From assembly GCA_046350555.1 (NCBI GenBank), contig JAXMAF010000035.1:1-47358 (forward strand): a stretch of 47,358 nucleotides of DNA, in the 5' to 3' direction. A model generated the notes under the pieces. The model saw only the letters and a program-made list of their open reading frames with translations. It was not told the DNA's origin and made no database searches. Below, one piece after another: positions 34,407-43,025 of the stretch. The first letter of the stretch is position 1. The number at the start of each line of letters is the position of its first letter. The translations under genes were made by a program, and so were the position numbers. The stretch comes from JAXMAF01 sp046350555 (GTDB taxonomy: Bacteria > Planctomycetota > Phycisphaerae > Phycisphaerales > SM1A02).

Positions 34407-35145
34407 GCAGCGCCTCGCGCAGTTGCGGGGCAATCGGCTCGCGCTGGGGATCGTCGGGATCGAAGACCAGTTGCAGCGGCTCCTGCGATGCGGAGTCCGG
34501 CGCGAACGGCGGCTGCCAGAGCAGCGCGTGCTCGAGGTAGGGCGCCCGCCATCGGCGCGCCGCGCCGACGTCGTAGAGCTCGTCGCCGGCGATCGGCGCG
34601 CCCAGGTGCGCCAGCGTCGCGCGCACCTGATGGAAGCGGCCGGTCTCGAGACGGACGAGCAGGTGCGCCTCGGCCGATCCGCGCGCGTCGCTGCGATCGC
34701 CTCGGCGCGCGGCGGCGCGAGCGTCCGGCGCCCACGCCAGCACCTCAAGCGCCGCCGGGCGTCCCCCCGAGCGCACCACCTCCGCGCGCCGTCCCCGTTC
34801 GCGGAGATGCAGGCGATGTCGACCCATGATCGAACCGAGCGCCTTCGCGAGCCCGCGGTCGTCGCCTGGCTCGACCGAGTCGATCGCCACCCGCGCCAGG
34901 TAGTGCTTGCGCCAGCGGCCTTCCGCCACCATGCGCGAGTGAAACGCCGCGGCGGCCGCATCGAGCGCAACGACCACCAGGCCGCGAGCCATGCGGTCGA
35001 TCCGGTGCGGCAGCCTCGCCTCGGGCCGTCGCAGCGTGTGCCGCACCCATGCCAGCAGCGCCACGCCGGCGCGGTCTCCCGGCAGCTCCACCGAGAGACC
35101 CGCGGGCTTGACGATGAAGGCGTCGTGCGGTCCGGCGCGCAGCAC
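34372..35145 (-). CDS. RluA-family pseudouridine synthase
   Basis: About 257 residues if started at GTG 35145; coding clearly extends upstream in this frame to about 35215 (ALLDDTRPRTIHGAPGP), so the true start may belong to a joint gene with the Nudix protein. Catalytic-domain words are present: FIVKPAGLSVE, LPHRIDRMARGLVVVA with the catalytic Asp in HRID, RWRKHYLARV, and GRFHQVRATLAHLGAPIAGD near the C-terminus. These enzymes isomerise specific uridines in rRNA or tRNA. No S4 domain is seen. The C-terminus overlaps the convergent oxidoreductase-like gene by 35 bases. Confidence 0.82.
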   Translation of the reverse strand: MLRAGPHDAFIVKPAGLSVELPGDRAGVALLAWVRHTLRRPEARLPHRIDRMARGLVVVALDAAAAAFHSRMVAEGRWRKHYLARVAIDSVEPGDDRGLAKALGSIMGRHRLHLRERGRRAEVVRSGGRPAALEVLAWAPDARAAARRGDRSDARGSAEAHLLVRLETGRFHQVRATLAHLGAPIAGDELYDVGAARRWRAPYLEHALLWQPPFAPDSASQEPLQLVFDPDDPQREPIAPQLREALLRLTEAPPASP

Positions 35146-35199
35146 GCGGCGCGTCAGACGCGGGCCGGGCGCGCCATGGATCGTCCTCGGGCGGGTGTC

Positions 35200-35998
35200 G
35201 TCGAGCAGCGCGCATCGTCTCGGCGGCGGGCGTGAAGGGCGCGTCGAGGCCGTCGTAGCTGTCATGGCTGTCATGGCCGTCATGGCCGTCATGGCCGTCA
35301 TGGCCGTCATGGCCGTCGTGGCTGTTGGTCGGCGCCGTTCCCGGCAATCGTCCGACAGGCCCGGGCGAACGCCGGCGGCGCAGGGCGTCCACCGGGATCC
35401 ATCGCAGCGCGTCGTATTCGGCGGTGCAGACCGGCAGGGCGCGGGGCTCGCCGAGGCGCACCTCGTGGACGATCTCCCACGACCGCACGGCGTCGTCGAA
35501 GAGGATCGCCCTCGCGGCGACGGGCTCGCCCGCGACGAGCACGAGGCCCGTCTCCTCGCGCAGCTCTCGCTCGATCATCGCCGCTGGAGCCACCCCCGGC
35601 TCGAGGCCGCCGCCCGCGGCAAACTCCCAGCATCCCGCGTACGCGGCGACGCGCGCCGAGCGCTTCCCGACGAGCACGCGCTCATCCACGTCGCCGCCAG
35701 CGCGGACGATCGCCTTCACGCCCAGCGGTCGCACGCCGGTATCGGGTCCGTGCAGCGAGACGGCGTGGAATCGATACGCGCACTCGGCGACGTGGATCGT
35801 CGCGCCGCCGTGACCATTGCGGTGGACGCCGAAGACATGCAGCAGGCGCCCGTCATGGAAGGCCGGGTTGCGGCGACGCAGCGCATCCCAGCGGCGATCG
35901 ACCTCCTCGAGCGACACGCCCTCGGGCACGAAGGGCTCGCCGGCGAGGCGCACGATCGGCGGACGACGAAGCGGGATGAACCGGCGGGGTTGGCTCAT
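35200..35998 (-). CDS. Nudix hydrolase with His-Asp-Gly repeat linker; 3' end uncertain
   Basis: ATG 35998 starts MSQPRRFIPLRR. The N-terminal part (LEEVDRRWDALRRRNPAF, GVHRNGHGGATIHVAECAYR) precedes a Nudix domain with the box GGGLEPGVAPAAMIERELRE followed by ETGL. In the consensus GX5EX7REUXEEXGU the first Glu is Val here (GLEPGV); the REUXEE part is intact. After WIPVDALRRRR comes a run of HDG triplets encoded by a 9-bp tandem repeat (35252-35323), then LDAPFTPAAETMR. No stop follows in this frame until 34745; a one-base shift near 35213 leads directly into the pseudouridine synthase. I place the provisional end at 35200. The start abuts repeat element copy 5. Confidence 0.75.
35252..35323. 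repeat. 9-bp tandem repeat, eight units, inside the Nudix gene
   Basis: Units of GTCATGGCC (first GTCGTAGCT, second GTCATGGCT, last GTCGTGGCT, five identical ones between) encode His-Asp-Gly/Ser on the minus strand. The unit length is a multiple of three, so copy-number change keeps the frame. Confidence 0.9.
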
Positions 35999-36000
35999 GC

Positions 36001-36102
36001 GCGTCCCAGTTGATTCTCGCGCCCCACCCAGACCCAATTCCGCCGCGAAACGCCGCTGTGGGCAAGAGGGGTCGAACGCATGGAGGTCCACTGGAATCGG
36101 TA
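36001..36102 (-). repeat. Dispersed ~98-bp inverted-repeat element, copy 5
   Basis: Reverse-oriented copy beginning 3 bases upstream of the Nudix start codon, so it must form the 5' leader of that gene. As written: GCGTCCCAGTTGATTCTCGC, ACCCAATTCCGCCGCGAAAC, GGGGTCGAACGCATGGAGGT, then CCACTGGAATC. All conserved blocks are present. Confidence 0.85.
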
Positions 36103-36214
36103 TCGTAATCGGACCAGCGGATCGCTCGCGGCCGAAGCGCCTCCCTCGGAACCTCGCATGGTACCCGGCGCGGTCGCAGGCGCCGTGGCGAGCCCGTCGA
36201 CACGCGACGACGCC

Positions 36215-37975
36215 CTACGCCTGCGCCGCCGGTGGCGCCGCGTCTCGGACGGCGGCATCCGCAAGCACCAGCCGCGCCAGCGCGTCGGCGGCCTCGGCCT
36301 CCTCGAAGACCGCCGCCGTGGCGCCGGCGCGCTCGAGGTCGCCGCGCTCGCGCAGGTAGCGGGCCCGGACCAGGATGCGCGCGGACGGGTTGAGGTTGCG
36401 GGCCGCCACGACGACCGCCGCGCGATCGGACGCGTTGGGCAGCGTGAGCACCACGTGCGACGCGCGGCGCACGCCCGCCTGTTCGAGGATGCTCTCGTTC
36501 GACGCGTCGCCGAAGATCGCGTCCTGGCCCTCGGCCGCGAGCCGCAAGACCGTCTCCAGGTTCATGTCCACGACGACGGTGGCCAGCCCCGCGCCGCGCA
36601 GCAATCGGTGGACCGAACGGCCGACCGGGCCGAAGCCGACCACGACGGCCAGACGGGCGCTCCCGTCGTCGCGCTGGGCCACCGACGCCCTGGCGGCGGC
36701 GTTGATCGTCCGCGCGCGGCGCTCGGCGCGGACGTTGAGCGCGCTCCAAAGGCGCCGACGACCGCGCAGCCACGTCTCGACGCGCGGCAGCGCGCGGAAG
36801 AGCAGCGGGTTCAGCGTGATCGAGATGATCGCCGACGCCACGATCGCGTTGTGCCCGCTCTCCGGCATGAGCTGATGGCGCCGCGCCAGCTCCGACAGGA
36901 TGAAGGAGAACTCGCCGATCTGCGCCAGCCCGAGCGCCACCGTCAGGCCCGTCCGCACCGGGTGGCCCAGCACCGCCACGATCAGGAGCGCCGTCACCGG
37001 CTTGGCGACGAGGATGATGCCCAGCGCCGCGACGATCACGAGGGGCGATTCGACGACGAACGCCGGCTCGAAGAGCATGCCGACCGAGACGAAGAAGATC
37101 ACCGCGAATGCGTCGCGCAGCGGGAGCGCATCCGCGGCGGCCTGATGGCTGGTCGGCGACTGACCGACCATGATGCCCGCGAGGAACGCGCCGAGCGCCA
37201 TCGACGCACCGAAGAAGACGTACGACGCCGTGGCGATGGCCACCGAGAAGACGAGCACGGTCAGCGTGAAGAGCTCGCGCGAGCGCAGCCGCGCGACGCG
37301 CTCCAGCGCCCACGGGACCACCCGCGATCCGACGAAGACGACGATCGCCACGAGGGCCACGAGCTTGCCCAGCGCGATCGCCAGCGTCCCGACGAAGGCG
37401 CCCGTCGACGATGCGGCGACACCGGTCGCGGCGGCCTCGGCGGTCGTTGCGGGCGTGGCCGTCCCCATCACCGGAATGAGCACGAGCAGCACGACCGTGA
37501 AGATGTCCTCCACGATGAGCCAGCCGACCGCGACGTGCCCCTGCGGCGAATCGAGCGAATCGGCGTCCATGAGCACGCGCATGAGCACGACCGTGCTGGC
37601 GACGGCCATGGCCATGCCGATCACCGCGCCGGACTTCGGCGGAATGCCGAAGCCGGCGAAGACGACCATCGCCAGGGCGGTGGCCACGACGCTCTGCACG
37701 ACGGCGCCGGGGATCGCGACACCCTTGACGGCGAGCAGGTCCTTCCAGTGGAAGTGCAGCCCCACGCCGAACATGAGCAGGATCACGCCCACTTCGGCAA
37801 GCTGCTGGGCGATGTGCACGTCGCCCACGAACCCCGGCGTGTGCGGCCCGATCAGGACTCCCGCGAGCAGGTAGCCGACGATCGGCGAGAGCCCGAGCCG
37901 CTGCGTGAGCAGCCCGAGCAGCCACGCCACGGTGAAGGCGGCGGCGATCGTGGTGATGAGCGAGACGTCGTGCAT
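36215..37975 (-). CDS. CPA2-family cation:proton antiporter (KefB/YbaL type) with RCK domain
   Basis: 586 residues. Residues 1-~395 form about twelve membrane helices of the Na+/H+ exchanger type, opening ITTIAAAFTVAWLLGLLTQR and LSPIVGYLLAGVLIGPHTPG, with HVAVGWLIVEDIFTVVLLVL carrying the family's ED motif. After a cytoplasmic linker (LRGRRRLWSALNVRAER), residues ~450-565 form an RCK_N Rossmann domain: LAVVVGFGPVGRSVHRLLRG, VVVDMNLE, AIFGDASNESIL and HVVLTLPNA. The organisation, with no TrkA_C domain visible, matches E. coli YbaL-like transporters. Likely role: K+ or Na+ efflux in exchange for protons, gated by nucleotides. It is divergent from the hypothetical gene at 38041 across 65 bases. 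Confidence 0.93.
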   Translation of the reverse strand: MHDVSLITTIAAAFTVAWLLGLLTQRLGLSPIVGYLLAGVLIGPHTPGFVGDVHIAQQLAEVGVILLMFGVGLHFHWKDLLAVKGVAIPGAVVQSVVATALAMVVFAGFGIPPKSGAVIGMAMAVASTVVLMRVLMDADSLDSPQGHVAVGWLIVEDIFTVVLLVLIPVMGTATPATTAEAAATGVAASSTGAFVGTLAIALGKLVALVAIVVFVGSRVVPWALERVARLRSRELFTLTVLVFSVAIATASYVFFGASMALGAFLAGIMVGQSPTSHQAAADALPLRDAFAVIFFVSVGMLFEPAFVVESPLVIVAALGIILVAKPVTALLIVAVLGHPVRTGLTVALGLAQIGEFSFILSELARRHQLMPESGHNAIVASAIISITLNPLLFRALPRVETWLRGRRRLWSALNVRAERRARTINAAARASVAQRDDGSARLAVVVGFGPVGRSVHRLLRGAGLATVVVDMNLETVLRLAAEGQDAIFGDASNESILEQAGVRRASHVVLTLPNASDRAAVVVAARNLNPSARILVRARYLRERGDLERAGATAAVFEEAEAADALARLVLADAAVRDAAPPAAQA

Positions 37976-38040
37976 GGGGGTCGAAAGATACCGGGTCGCG
38001 ACGGCAAGGCCAGGAGACGTCGGCGCGGTAGTCTGTCGCC

Positions 38041-38601
38041 ATGGCCAACGCTCCGCACCCCGGCGACGGCGCCCGTCCGCAGCGTGCGGAACACTCCGGA
38101 GCGATGACGCCGGCCCTGCTCGGAGAGCTCGCGAGGCTGGCCACGTCGATCGAAGAGCAGCCACCCGCCGCCGCGGGCCCGCTCTGGGGCGCCGTCCACA
38201 GGACGCTGCTGAAGGGCAAGGTCGATCCGGCGATCGGTGCGCAGTTGGTCGTGAACCGCGACGTGCGCGGGCTCGTTCGGCTGGTCGCGACGCTCCGCGG
38301 CGAAGCGCCTCCGGTCCCGGCGCCGGCCGCCGACGATCACGCGCCGGTTCCCTCAAGCGCCGCCGCGATCGATCCGGAGACGCTCAAGCACGCCATGCGC
38401 GCCTTCCGCAAGCGACTCAAGCTGCTGCGGCTCGACCAGGAGTCGTCGCTCGGCGTCGGTCCGATGTCGGGTGGCCGCAAGAGCGACATCGATGCGATCG
38501 TCCCGCCGCGCGAATTCCCGATGGCCGTGTGGGCGGCGCTCGCCGACGACGGCAAGCTGCGGCGCGCCGGCCCTGGATTGTTCGAACTGGTGGAGGAGTG
38601 A
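38041..38601 (+). CDS. Conserved hypothetical protein
   Basis: 186 residues starting at ATG 38041. N-terminal half: LLGELARLATSIEEQPPAAA, LWGAVHRTLLKGKVDPAIG and LVVNRDVRGLVRLVATLRGE, mostly helical. A Pro/Ala-rich linker follows, then a compact C-terminal part: PETLKHAMRAFRKRLKLLRL, DQESSLGVGPMSGGRKSDID and VPPREFPMAVWAALADDGKL with GLFELVEE. No membrane or signal sequence. I do not recognise a named family. Codon use is consistent with the neighbours and it is divergent from the antiporter gene. It ends 45 bases before the stop of the convergent ABC permease. Confidence 0.7.
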   Translation: MANAPHPGDGARPQRAEHSGAMTPALLGELARLATSIEEQPPAAAGPLWGAVHRTLLKGKVDPAIGAQLVVNRDVRGLVRLVATLRGEAPPVPAPAADDHAPVPSSAAAIDPETLKHAMRAFRKRLKLLRLDQESSLGVGPMSGGRKSDIDAIVPPREFPMAVWAALADDGKLRRAGPGLFELVEE

Positions 38602-38646
38602 CTGATCGATGCGACCGCGCCGCCGATCCCTTCCACCCGCCCGTCG

Positions 38647-40380
38647 TCACGCATCCGGCGCGCGCTCCAGCGCCGCGTCGAACTTCGCGAAGAGCCGACC
38701 GGCGACGGCCACGAGCGCGACCGCCTCGATCGCCACGATGCATCCGGCCCCCGCGGCGATCGCCCATCGATCCCAGGAGGTCGCGTATCCGGCGATCGCC
38801 GCGGCGCCGGCGGCGATGCCGAGCGCGACAACGATCGCAAAGGTCTTGCCGACGCCGACGAGCATCTGTCCGCCGATCAGGTTCATCCCCGGCGACGCCT
38901 GCGCGCGGAGAGGCCAGATGAGGAAGAGGATGTTCTCCACCGCGACGTTGACCACGCTCGCGCCAAGGAGCACCACGACCCACAGCGGAAGGGCGCCGAA
39001 CGGCCAGCCGACCACGGCGAGAAGCACGCCGCCGATGATCCACTGAAGGAGCGTGGCGATGATCGCCGGTGCCGCGATCTGTCCGGCCGCGACGGCGGTC
39101 GGCGACATCGGAAGCGACTTCAGCAGGTCCATGCGGTCGATGTCGCCGCGGAAGTCGGCGCGGATGATCTGGGGCACGAAGAGCCCCACATACGCGAGCA
39201 GGAACCAGCCGACGCCGCGGAGCGCAACGGCGAGGTCGAGCCCCTTCGCGGCGGCACCGGACGCATCCGAAGCGCCGTCGCCCGGCGCGGAGAAGCGACC
39301 CAGGAGCGGCATCACGACGATCACACCGAGCACGATGGCGATGATCCAGAGGCTGCGCATGCCGGTGCGCATCGCACTGGTGAGCTGGCGCCACGCGATC
39401 GCGCCAGCGCCGCCAAGCCGCGGCGGCATCGGCAGGCGCAGGAAGCGCAGCCCGGGCGACTTGGCGGTGAGTCCCCCCGTCGCACGGAAGCGGTCGATCC
39501 GTTCCTGCACCCGGCGCGACGACTCCACGCTCGCCTCCAGCCAGTTCGCGTCGAGTCGAAGGGCCAGCGCCACCAGCGCGAGGTTGATGGCGAGCGACAC
39601 CCCCGCCCAGGGCGCAAGCTCGCGCAGCGGATCGACGGCCTTCAGCGTGCGCGCGAAGGGAAGCGTCGGAAGCGCGACGATCCATCCGACCGGCGTGCCC
39701 GCGAATCGTCGCAGCGTCTCGGGCAGGCTCGTCGCATCCTGGCGCGACATCCACCAGAGTCCGCCCGCGGACGCGACGACGATCGCCGCCGTCGCCGCGC
39801 GGCGCCAGACGCGGAATCGATGTTCGCCGAGGAGCTGGCCGGCCAGCGCCGCGCAGAGCGCCGCATGGCCCAGGAACATCAGCACGAGGAAGAGCCCCGC
39901 GAAGGTCGAGAGCCAGCGCGAACCGAACGCCTGCGCGAAGATCGAGATGAAGAGCGCCGAGAAGAGGGTGGGCGGCACGCGCTCGACGAGCTTGTAGACG
40001 AGCAGTTGCCGCCGCGCGAAGGGCGCCGGGAAGAGCATGTCCACCTCGGCCTGCAGGAACGCCAGGGCCCCTTCGGTCGATCGACCGAGGATCGTGAAGA
40101 GCAGCAGTCCGAGGATGACGAACGGGGCGACCGACGGCGCCGTCGCCTCGGCGGTCGACGCGACCTCGGCGCCGTGCGCCGTCGCGCCGGGCATCGCCGC
40201 GCCGGGGTGGCCCGACCACCGTGCGACGAGCATCGGGAGCAGCCACATCGCCATGAACCCGATCGAGACGACGAAGGCGAGCAGCCCCTTCGGCCGGCGG
40301 ATCGCCCGGAAGAAGCGCCGCCACCTGGCTCGCGTGCGAAGCCGGAGGAGGAGGGCCAGCGGCGCAACGCCGCTGGTCAC
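38647..40380 (-). CDS. ABC exporter membrane subunit
   Basis: 577 residues, starting with GTG at 40378-40380, which overlaps the TGA of the upstream ATPase gene by two bases (GTGA), so translation is coupled. About ten to twelve hydrophobic segments are seen, including LLAFVVSIGFMAMWLLPMLV, LSTFAGLFLVLMFLGHAALC, LWIIAIVLGVIVVMPLLG and IIATLLQWIIGGVLLAVVGW. Words such as AFLQAEVDMLFPAPFARRQL and DFRGDIDRMDLLKSLPMSPT match the 'putative ABC exporter' permeases that pair with a separate ATPase; the second word is a typical cytoplasmic loop. The substrate is unknown. Confidence 0.85.
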   Translation of the reverse strand: MTSGVAPLALLLRLRTRARWRRFFRAIRRPKGLLAFVVSIGFMAMWLLPMLVARWSGHPGAAMPGATAHGAEVASTAEATAPSVAPFVILGLLLFTILGRSTEGALAFLQAEVDMLFPAPFARRQLLVYKLVERVPPTLFSALFISIFAQAFGSRWLSTFAGLFLVLMFLGHAALCAALAGQLLGEHRFRVWRRAATAAIVVASAGGLWWMSRQDATSLPETLRRFAGTPVGWIVALPTLPFARTLKAVDPLRELAPWAGVSLAINLALVALALRLDANWLEASVESSRRVQERIDRFRATGGLTAKSPGLRFLRLPMPPRLGGAGAIAWRQLTSAMRTGMRSLWIIAIVLGVIVVMPLLGRFSAPGDGASDASGAAAKGLDLAVALRGVGWFLLAYVGLFVPQIIRADFRGDIDRMDLLKSLPMSPTAVAAGQIAAPAIIATLLQWIIGGVLLAVVGWPFGALPLWVVVLLGASVVNVAVENILFLIWPLRAQASPGMNLIGGQMLVGVGKTFAIVVALGIAAGAAAIAGYATSWDRWAIAAGAGCIVAIEAVALVAVAGRLFAKFDAALERAPDA

Positions 40381-41123
40381 GCCTCAGCTCCGCCGGCGCC
40401 CGTCTCGGTGGCCTTGAAGAAGAGCTCCTCGAGCGATCCGCCGCCAGCGCCGAAGCTGGCCCGCGCCTCGTCGACCGAGCCGAGGAAGATCCGTTCGCCG
40501 CGATGCACGATGAGCAGATGCGTGACCAGGTCCTCGACCAGCGCCAGCAGGTGCGAGCTGATGACGACCCCGGCGCCGCGCGTGGCATGTTCGCGGATCG
40601 CGTCCTTGAGCGTGCGGATGCCGCGCGGATCGAGCCCGGTCATCGGCTCGTCGAGCATCAAGAGCGCCGGCGCGTGCAGCGACGCGCAGCAGATCGCCAG
40701 CTTCTGCCGCATGCCGCGCGAGAGTTCCTGGGCCAGCGCGTCGCGCTTGGGGGCGAGCTCGAAGCGATCCAGCAGGGCGTTCGCCGCGGGCTCCCACGCG
40801 CGCACCTCGTAGGCCGCGGCGATGAACCGCAGGTGCTCCCAGATGGTCAGCGCGTCGAAGAGCTTCGGATCGTCAGGCACGTAGGCGAGCCGGCGCTTCG
40901 CCTCGACCGGCGCGGCGACGATGTCGTGGCCGAGGACCGTGATCGCGCCGTGCGTCGGCTGGATGATGCCGGCCACGGCCCGCATCGTCGTCGTCTTTCC
41001 CGCGCCGTTGGGACCGACGAGACCGAGGATCTGCCCCGCGTCGACATGGAACGAGAGATCGCGGACGGCGACGAGGGTGTCGTACGCCTTGGTGTACCCG
41101 CGCACATCGAGACAGGAAGGCAT
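40377..41123 (-). CDS. ABC transporter ATP-binding protein
   Basis: 248 residues with a complete nucleotide-binding domain: Walker A GLVGPNGAGKTTTM (about 35-48), Q-loop region LAYVPDDPKLFD, signature LSRGMRQK (a variant of LSGGQ), Walker B ALLMLDEPMTGLD and the switch His in VVISSHLL. The C-terminal tail is Gly/Ala-rich. The ATPase drives the permease encoded next in the same operon (overlap of 3 bases), probably for export. The start is the only ATG close to the conserved VRGYTKAYDTLVAVRDLSF N-terminus. Confidence 0.94.
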   Translation of the reverse strand: MPSCLDVRGYTKAYDTLVAVRDLSFHVDAGQILGLVGPNGAGKTTTMRAVAGIIQPTHGAITVLGHDIVAAPVEAKRRLAYVPDDPKLFDALTIWEHLRFIAAAYEVRAWEPAANALLDRFELAPKRDALAQELSRGMRQKLAICCASLHAPALLMLDEPMTGLDPRGIRTLKDAIREHATRGAGVVISSHLLALVEDLVTHLLIVHRGERIFLGSVDEARASFGAGGGSLEELFFKATETGAGGAEA

Positions 41124-41262
41124 GCGGGAGGGTAGTTCGCGGGCGGCGCCGGCGTGCGGTGGCGTCCGTGCACACGTTGTCGTGCGCCGGTTCGCGCTGG
41201 GCTCGACGGCGCCGTGGCGGCGTCGCTCCTACAAGTTCCCCGGCGGCGAGACCGTCCTCGCG

Positions 41263-42879
41263 TCACTCGCCGAAGACGATCCCCTGCGCCAGCGGCAGCT
41301 CGTCGCCGAAGTTCACGGTGCACGTCTGGCGCCGCATGTACTGGCGCCAGGCGTCGGATCCGCTCTCGCGGCCGCCGCCGGTCTCCTTCTCGCCGCCGAA
41401 GGCGCCGCCGATCTCGGCGCCGCTGGTGCCGAGGTTCACGTTGGCGATGCCGCAGTCGCTCCCCTCGTGCGAGAGGAAGCGCTCGGCGCCCCGCACCGAG
41501 TCCGTGAAGATGGCGCTGCTCAGGCCCTGGTCGACGCCGTTGTTGCGTGCGATCGCCTCGTCGAGCGAGGCGACGCTGAAGACATAGAGGATCGGCGCGA
41601 ACGTCTCCTCGCGGGCGATCGCCGGATCGGCGCCATCGGGCACGCGGACGATCGTCGGCTCGACGAAGTGGCCGGGCGCTCCGGCGAACCGCTCGATCCC
41701 GGCGAGGCCGCCGCAGACGACGCGGCACCCCTCCTGCTCGGCGCGCACGATCGCCCGGCGCATCTGCTCGACGGCCGCGGCGCTGATGAGCGGCCCCATG
41801 AGCGTGCGCGGATCGAGCGGGTCGCCGATCCGCACCGTGGCGTACGCGCGCACGAGGCGATCGACGAGCGCGTCGACGACGTCGCGATGCGCCAGCAGGC
41901 GGCGCGTGCTCGTGCAGCGCTGCCCGGCGGTCCCGACCGAGCCGAAGAGGACCGCGCGCTCGACGAGCGCCAGGTCGGCATCGGGCATCACGATCACCGC
42001 GTTGTTCCCGCCCAGCTCCAGCAGCGTGCGCCCCAGCCGCGCGCCGACGACCTGGGCGACGCGCCGCCCCATCCGGCAGCTTCCGGTGGCGCTGATCAAC
42101 GGAAGCCGCCGATCGGCGATCAGCCGCTCGCCGATCTCCGCGTCGCTTCCGATCACGAGCGGGAAGAGATCGCACGGATCCCATTCGCCGGAATCGCGCC
42201 GGTCGGCCGGAGCGGGACGGAAGATCTCCTGTTCGCGCATGACCCGGTGGACGACCTCCGTCATCGCCACCGCGGTCAGCGGCGCGAGGAGACTCGGCTT
42301 CCAGACGACCGCGTCGCCGCAGACCGCGGCGATCATCGCGTTCCATGCCCAGACCGCGGCGGGGAAGTTGAACGCGGTGATCACGCCGATCGTGCCCAGC
42401 GGATGCCACTGCTCGAACATCCGGTGGCGCGGCCGCTCGGAGTGCATCGCGAGCCCGTAGAGCTGGCGCGAGAGACCCACGGCGAAGTCGGCGATGTCGA
42501 TCGCTTCCTGGATCTCGCCAAGCCCCTCGGCGCGGATCTTGCCGACCTCGATCGAGACGAGCTCGCCGAGGCGCGTCTTCTCGGCGCGAAGCGCATCGCC
42601 GATGCGGCGGACGATCTCCCCGCGCTGCGGCGCCGGAACGCGCCGCCAGGCGCGCTGCGCGCGCTCGGCGCGGGCGACGGCCCGCTCCATCGAGCCCGCG
42701 TCGTCGAGCCGCACGCCCGCGAGCGCGGCGCCGGTCGCCGGGTTGCCGCTCACGATGCAGCGCGCATCGGCCGCGTTGGCGGCGATCACACGATCGCTCC
42801 GCGGAAGGCGCGGATCAAGCGTCGCGAGGAGCGCTCCCGCATCGGCCGCGGGAGAAGTCGTGGGCCGGATCGTGGACAT
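41263..42879 (-). CDS. ALDH7-type aldehyde dehydrogenase (alpha-aminoadipic semialdehyde dehydrogenase-like)
   Basis: 538 residues; NAD-dependent oxidation of an aldehyde. Catalytic Cys is in GTAGQRCTSTRRL and the general-base Glu in LLELGGNNAVIV; the nucleotide region is ISATGSCRMGRRV. The C-terminus carries the ALDH7 signature: NVNLGTSGAEIGGAFGGEKE, TGGGRESGSDAWRQYMRRQT and LPLAQGIVFGE. ALDH7 members act on alpha-aminoadipic semialdehyde/piperideine-6-carboxylate in lysine breakdown and on betaine aldehyde. A ~20-residue insertion rich in Arg/Pro (RPAPADRRDSGEW, about residue 220) lies in the cofactor domain. No other lysine-degradation gene is nearby. It is divergent from glgP across 146 bases, which contain a doubled GACGCGGGGAATCCC (about 42895 and 42961). 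Confidence 0.93.
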   Translation of the reverse strand: MSTIRPTTSPAADAGALLATLDPRLPRSDRVIAANAADARCIVSGNPATGAALAGVRLDDAGSMERAVARAERAQRAWRRVPAPQRGEIVRRIGDALRAEKTRLGELVSIEVGKIRAEGLGEIQEAIDIADFAVGLSRQLYGLAMHSERPRHRMFEQWHPLGTIGVITAFNFPAAVWAWNAMIAAVCGDAVVWKPSLLAPLTAVAMTEVVHRVMREQEIFRPAPADRRDSGEWDPCDLFPLVIGSDAEIGERLIADRRLPLISATGSCRMGRRVAQVVGARLGRTLLELGGNNAVIVMPDADLALVERAVLFGSVGTAGQRCTSTRRLLAHRDVVDALVDRLVRAYATVRIGDPLDPRTLMGPLISAAAVEQMRRAIVRAEQEGCRVVCGGLAGIERFAGAPGHFVEPTIVRVPDGADPAIAREETFAPILYVFSVASLDEAIARNNGVDQGLSSAIFTDSVRGAERFLSHEGSDCGIANVNLGTSGAEIGGAFGGEKETGGGRESGSDAWRQYMRRQTCTVNFGDELPLAQGIVFGE

Positions 42880-43025
42880 GGCGTCAGCGTAGACGCGGGG
42901 AATCCCCTCCCCGGCCGCGTCGGACCGCCTCGACGGTGCCGCGGTGTCGACCCTGAGGTGGACGCGGGGAATCCCGTCGCCCCACCGCTGCGTCGGCGCG
43001 TCGCGTCCACTACCATTCGCCCCCT

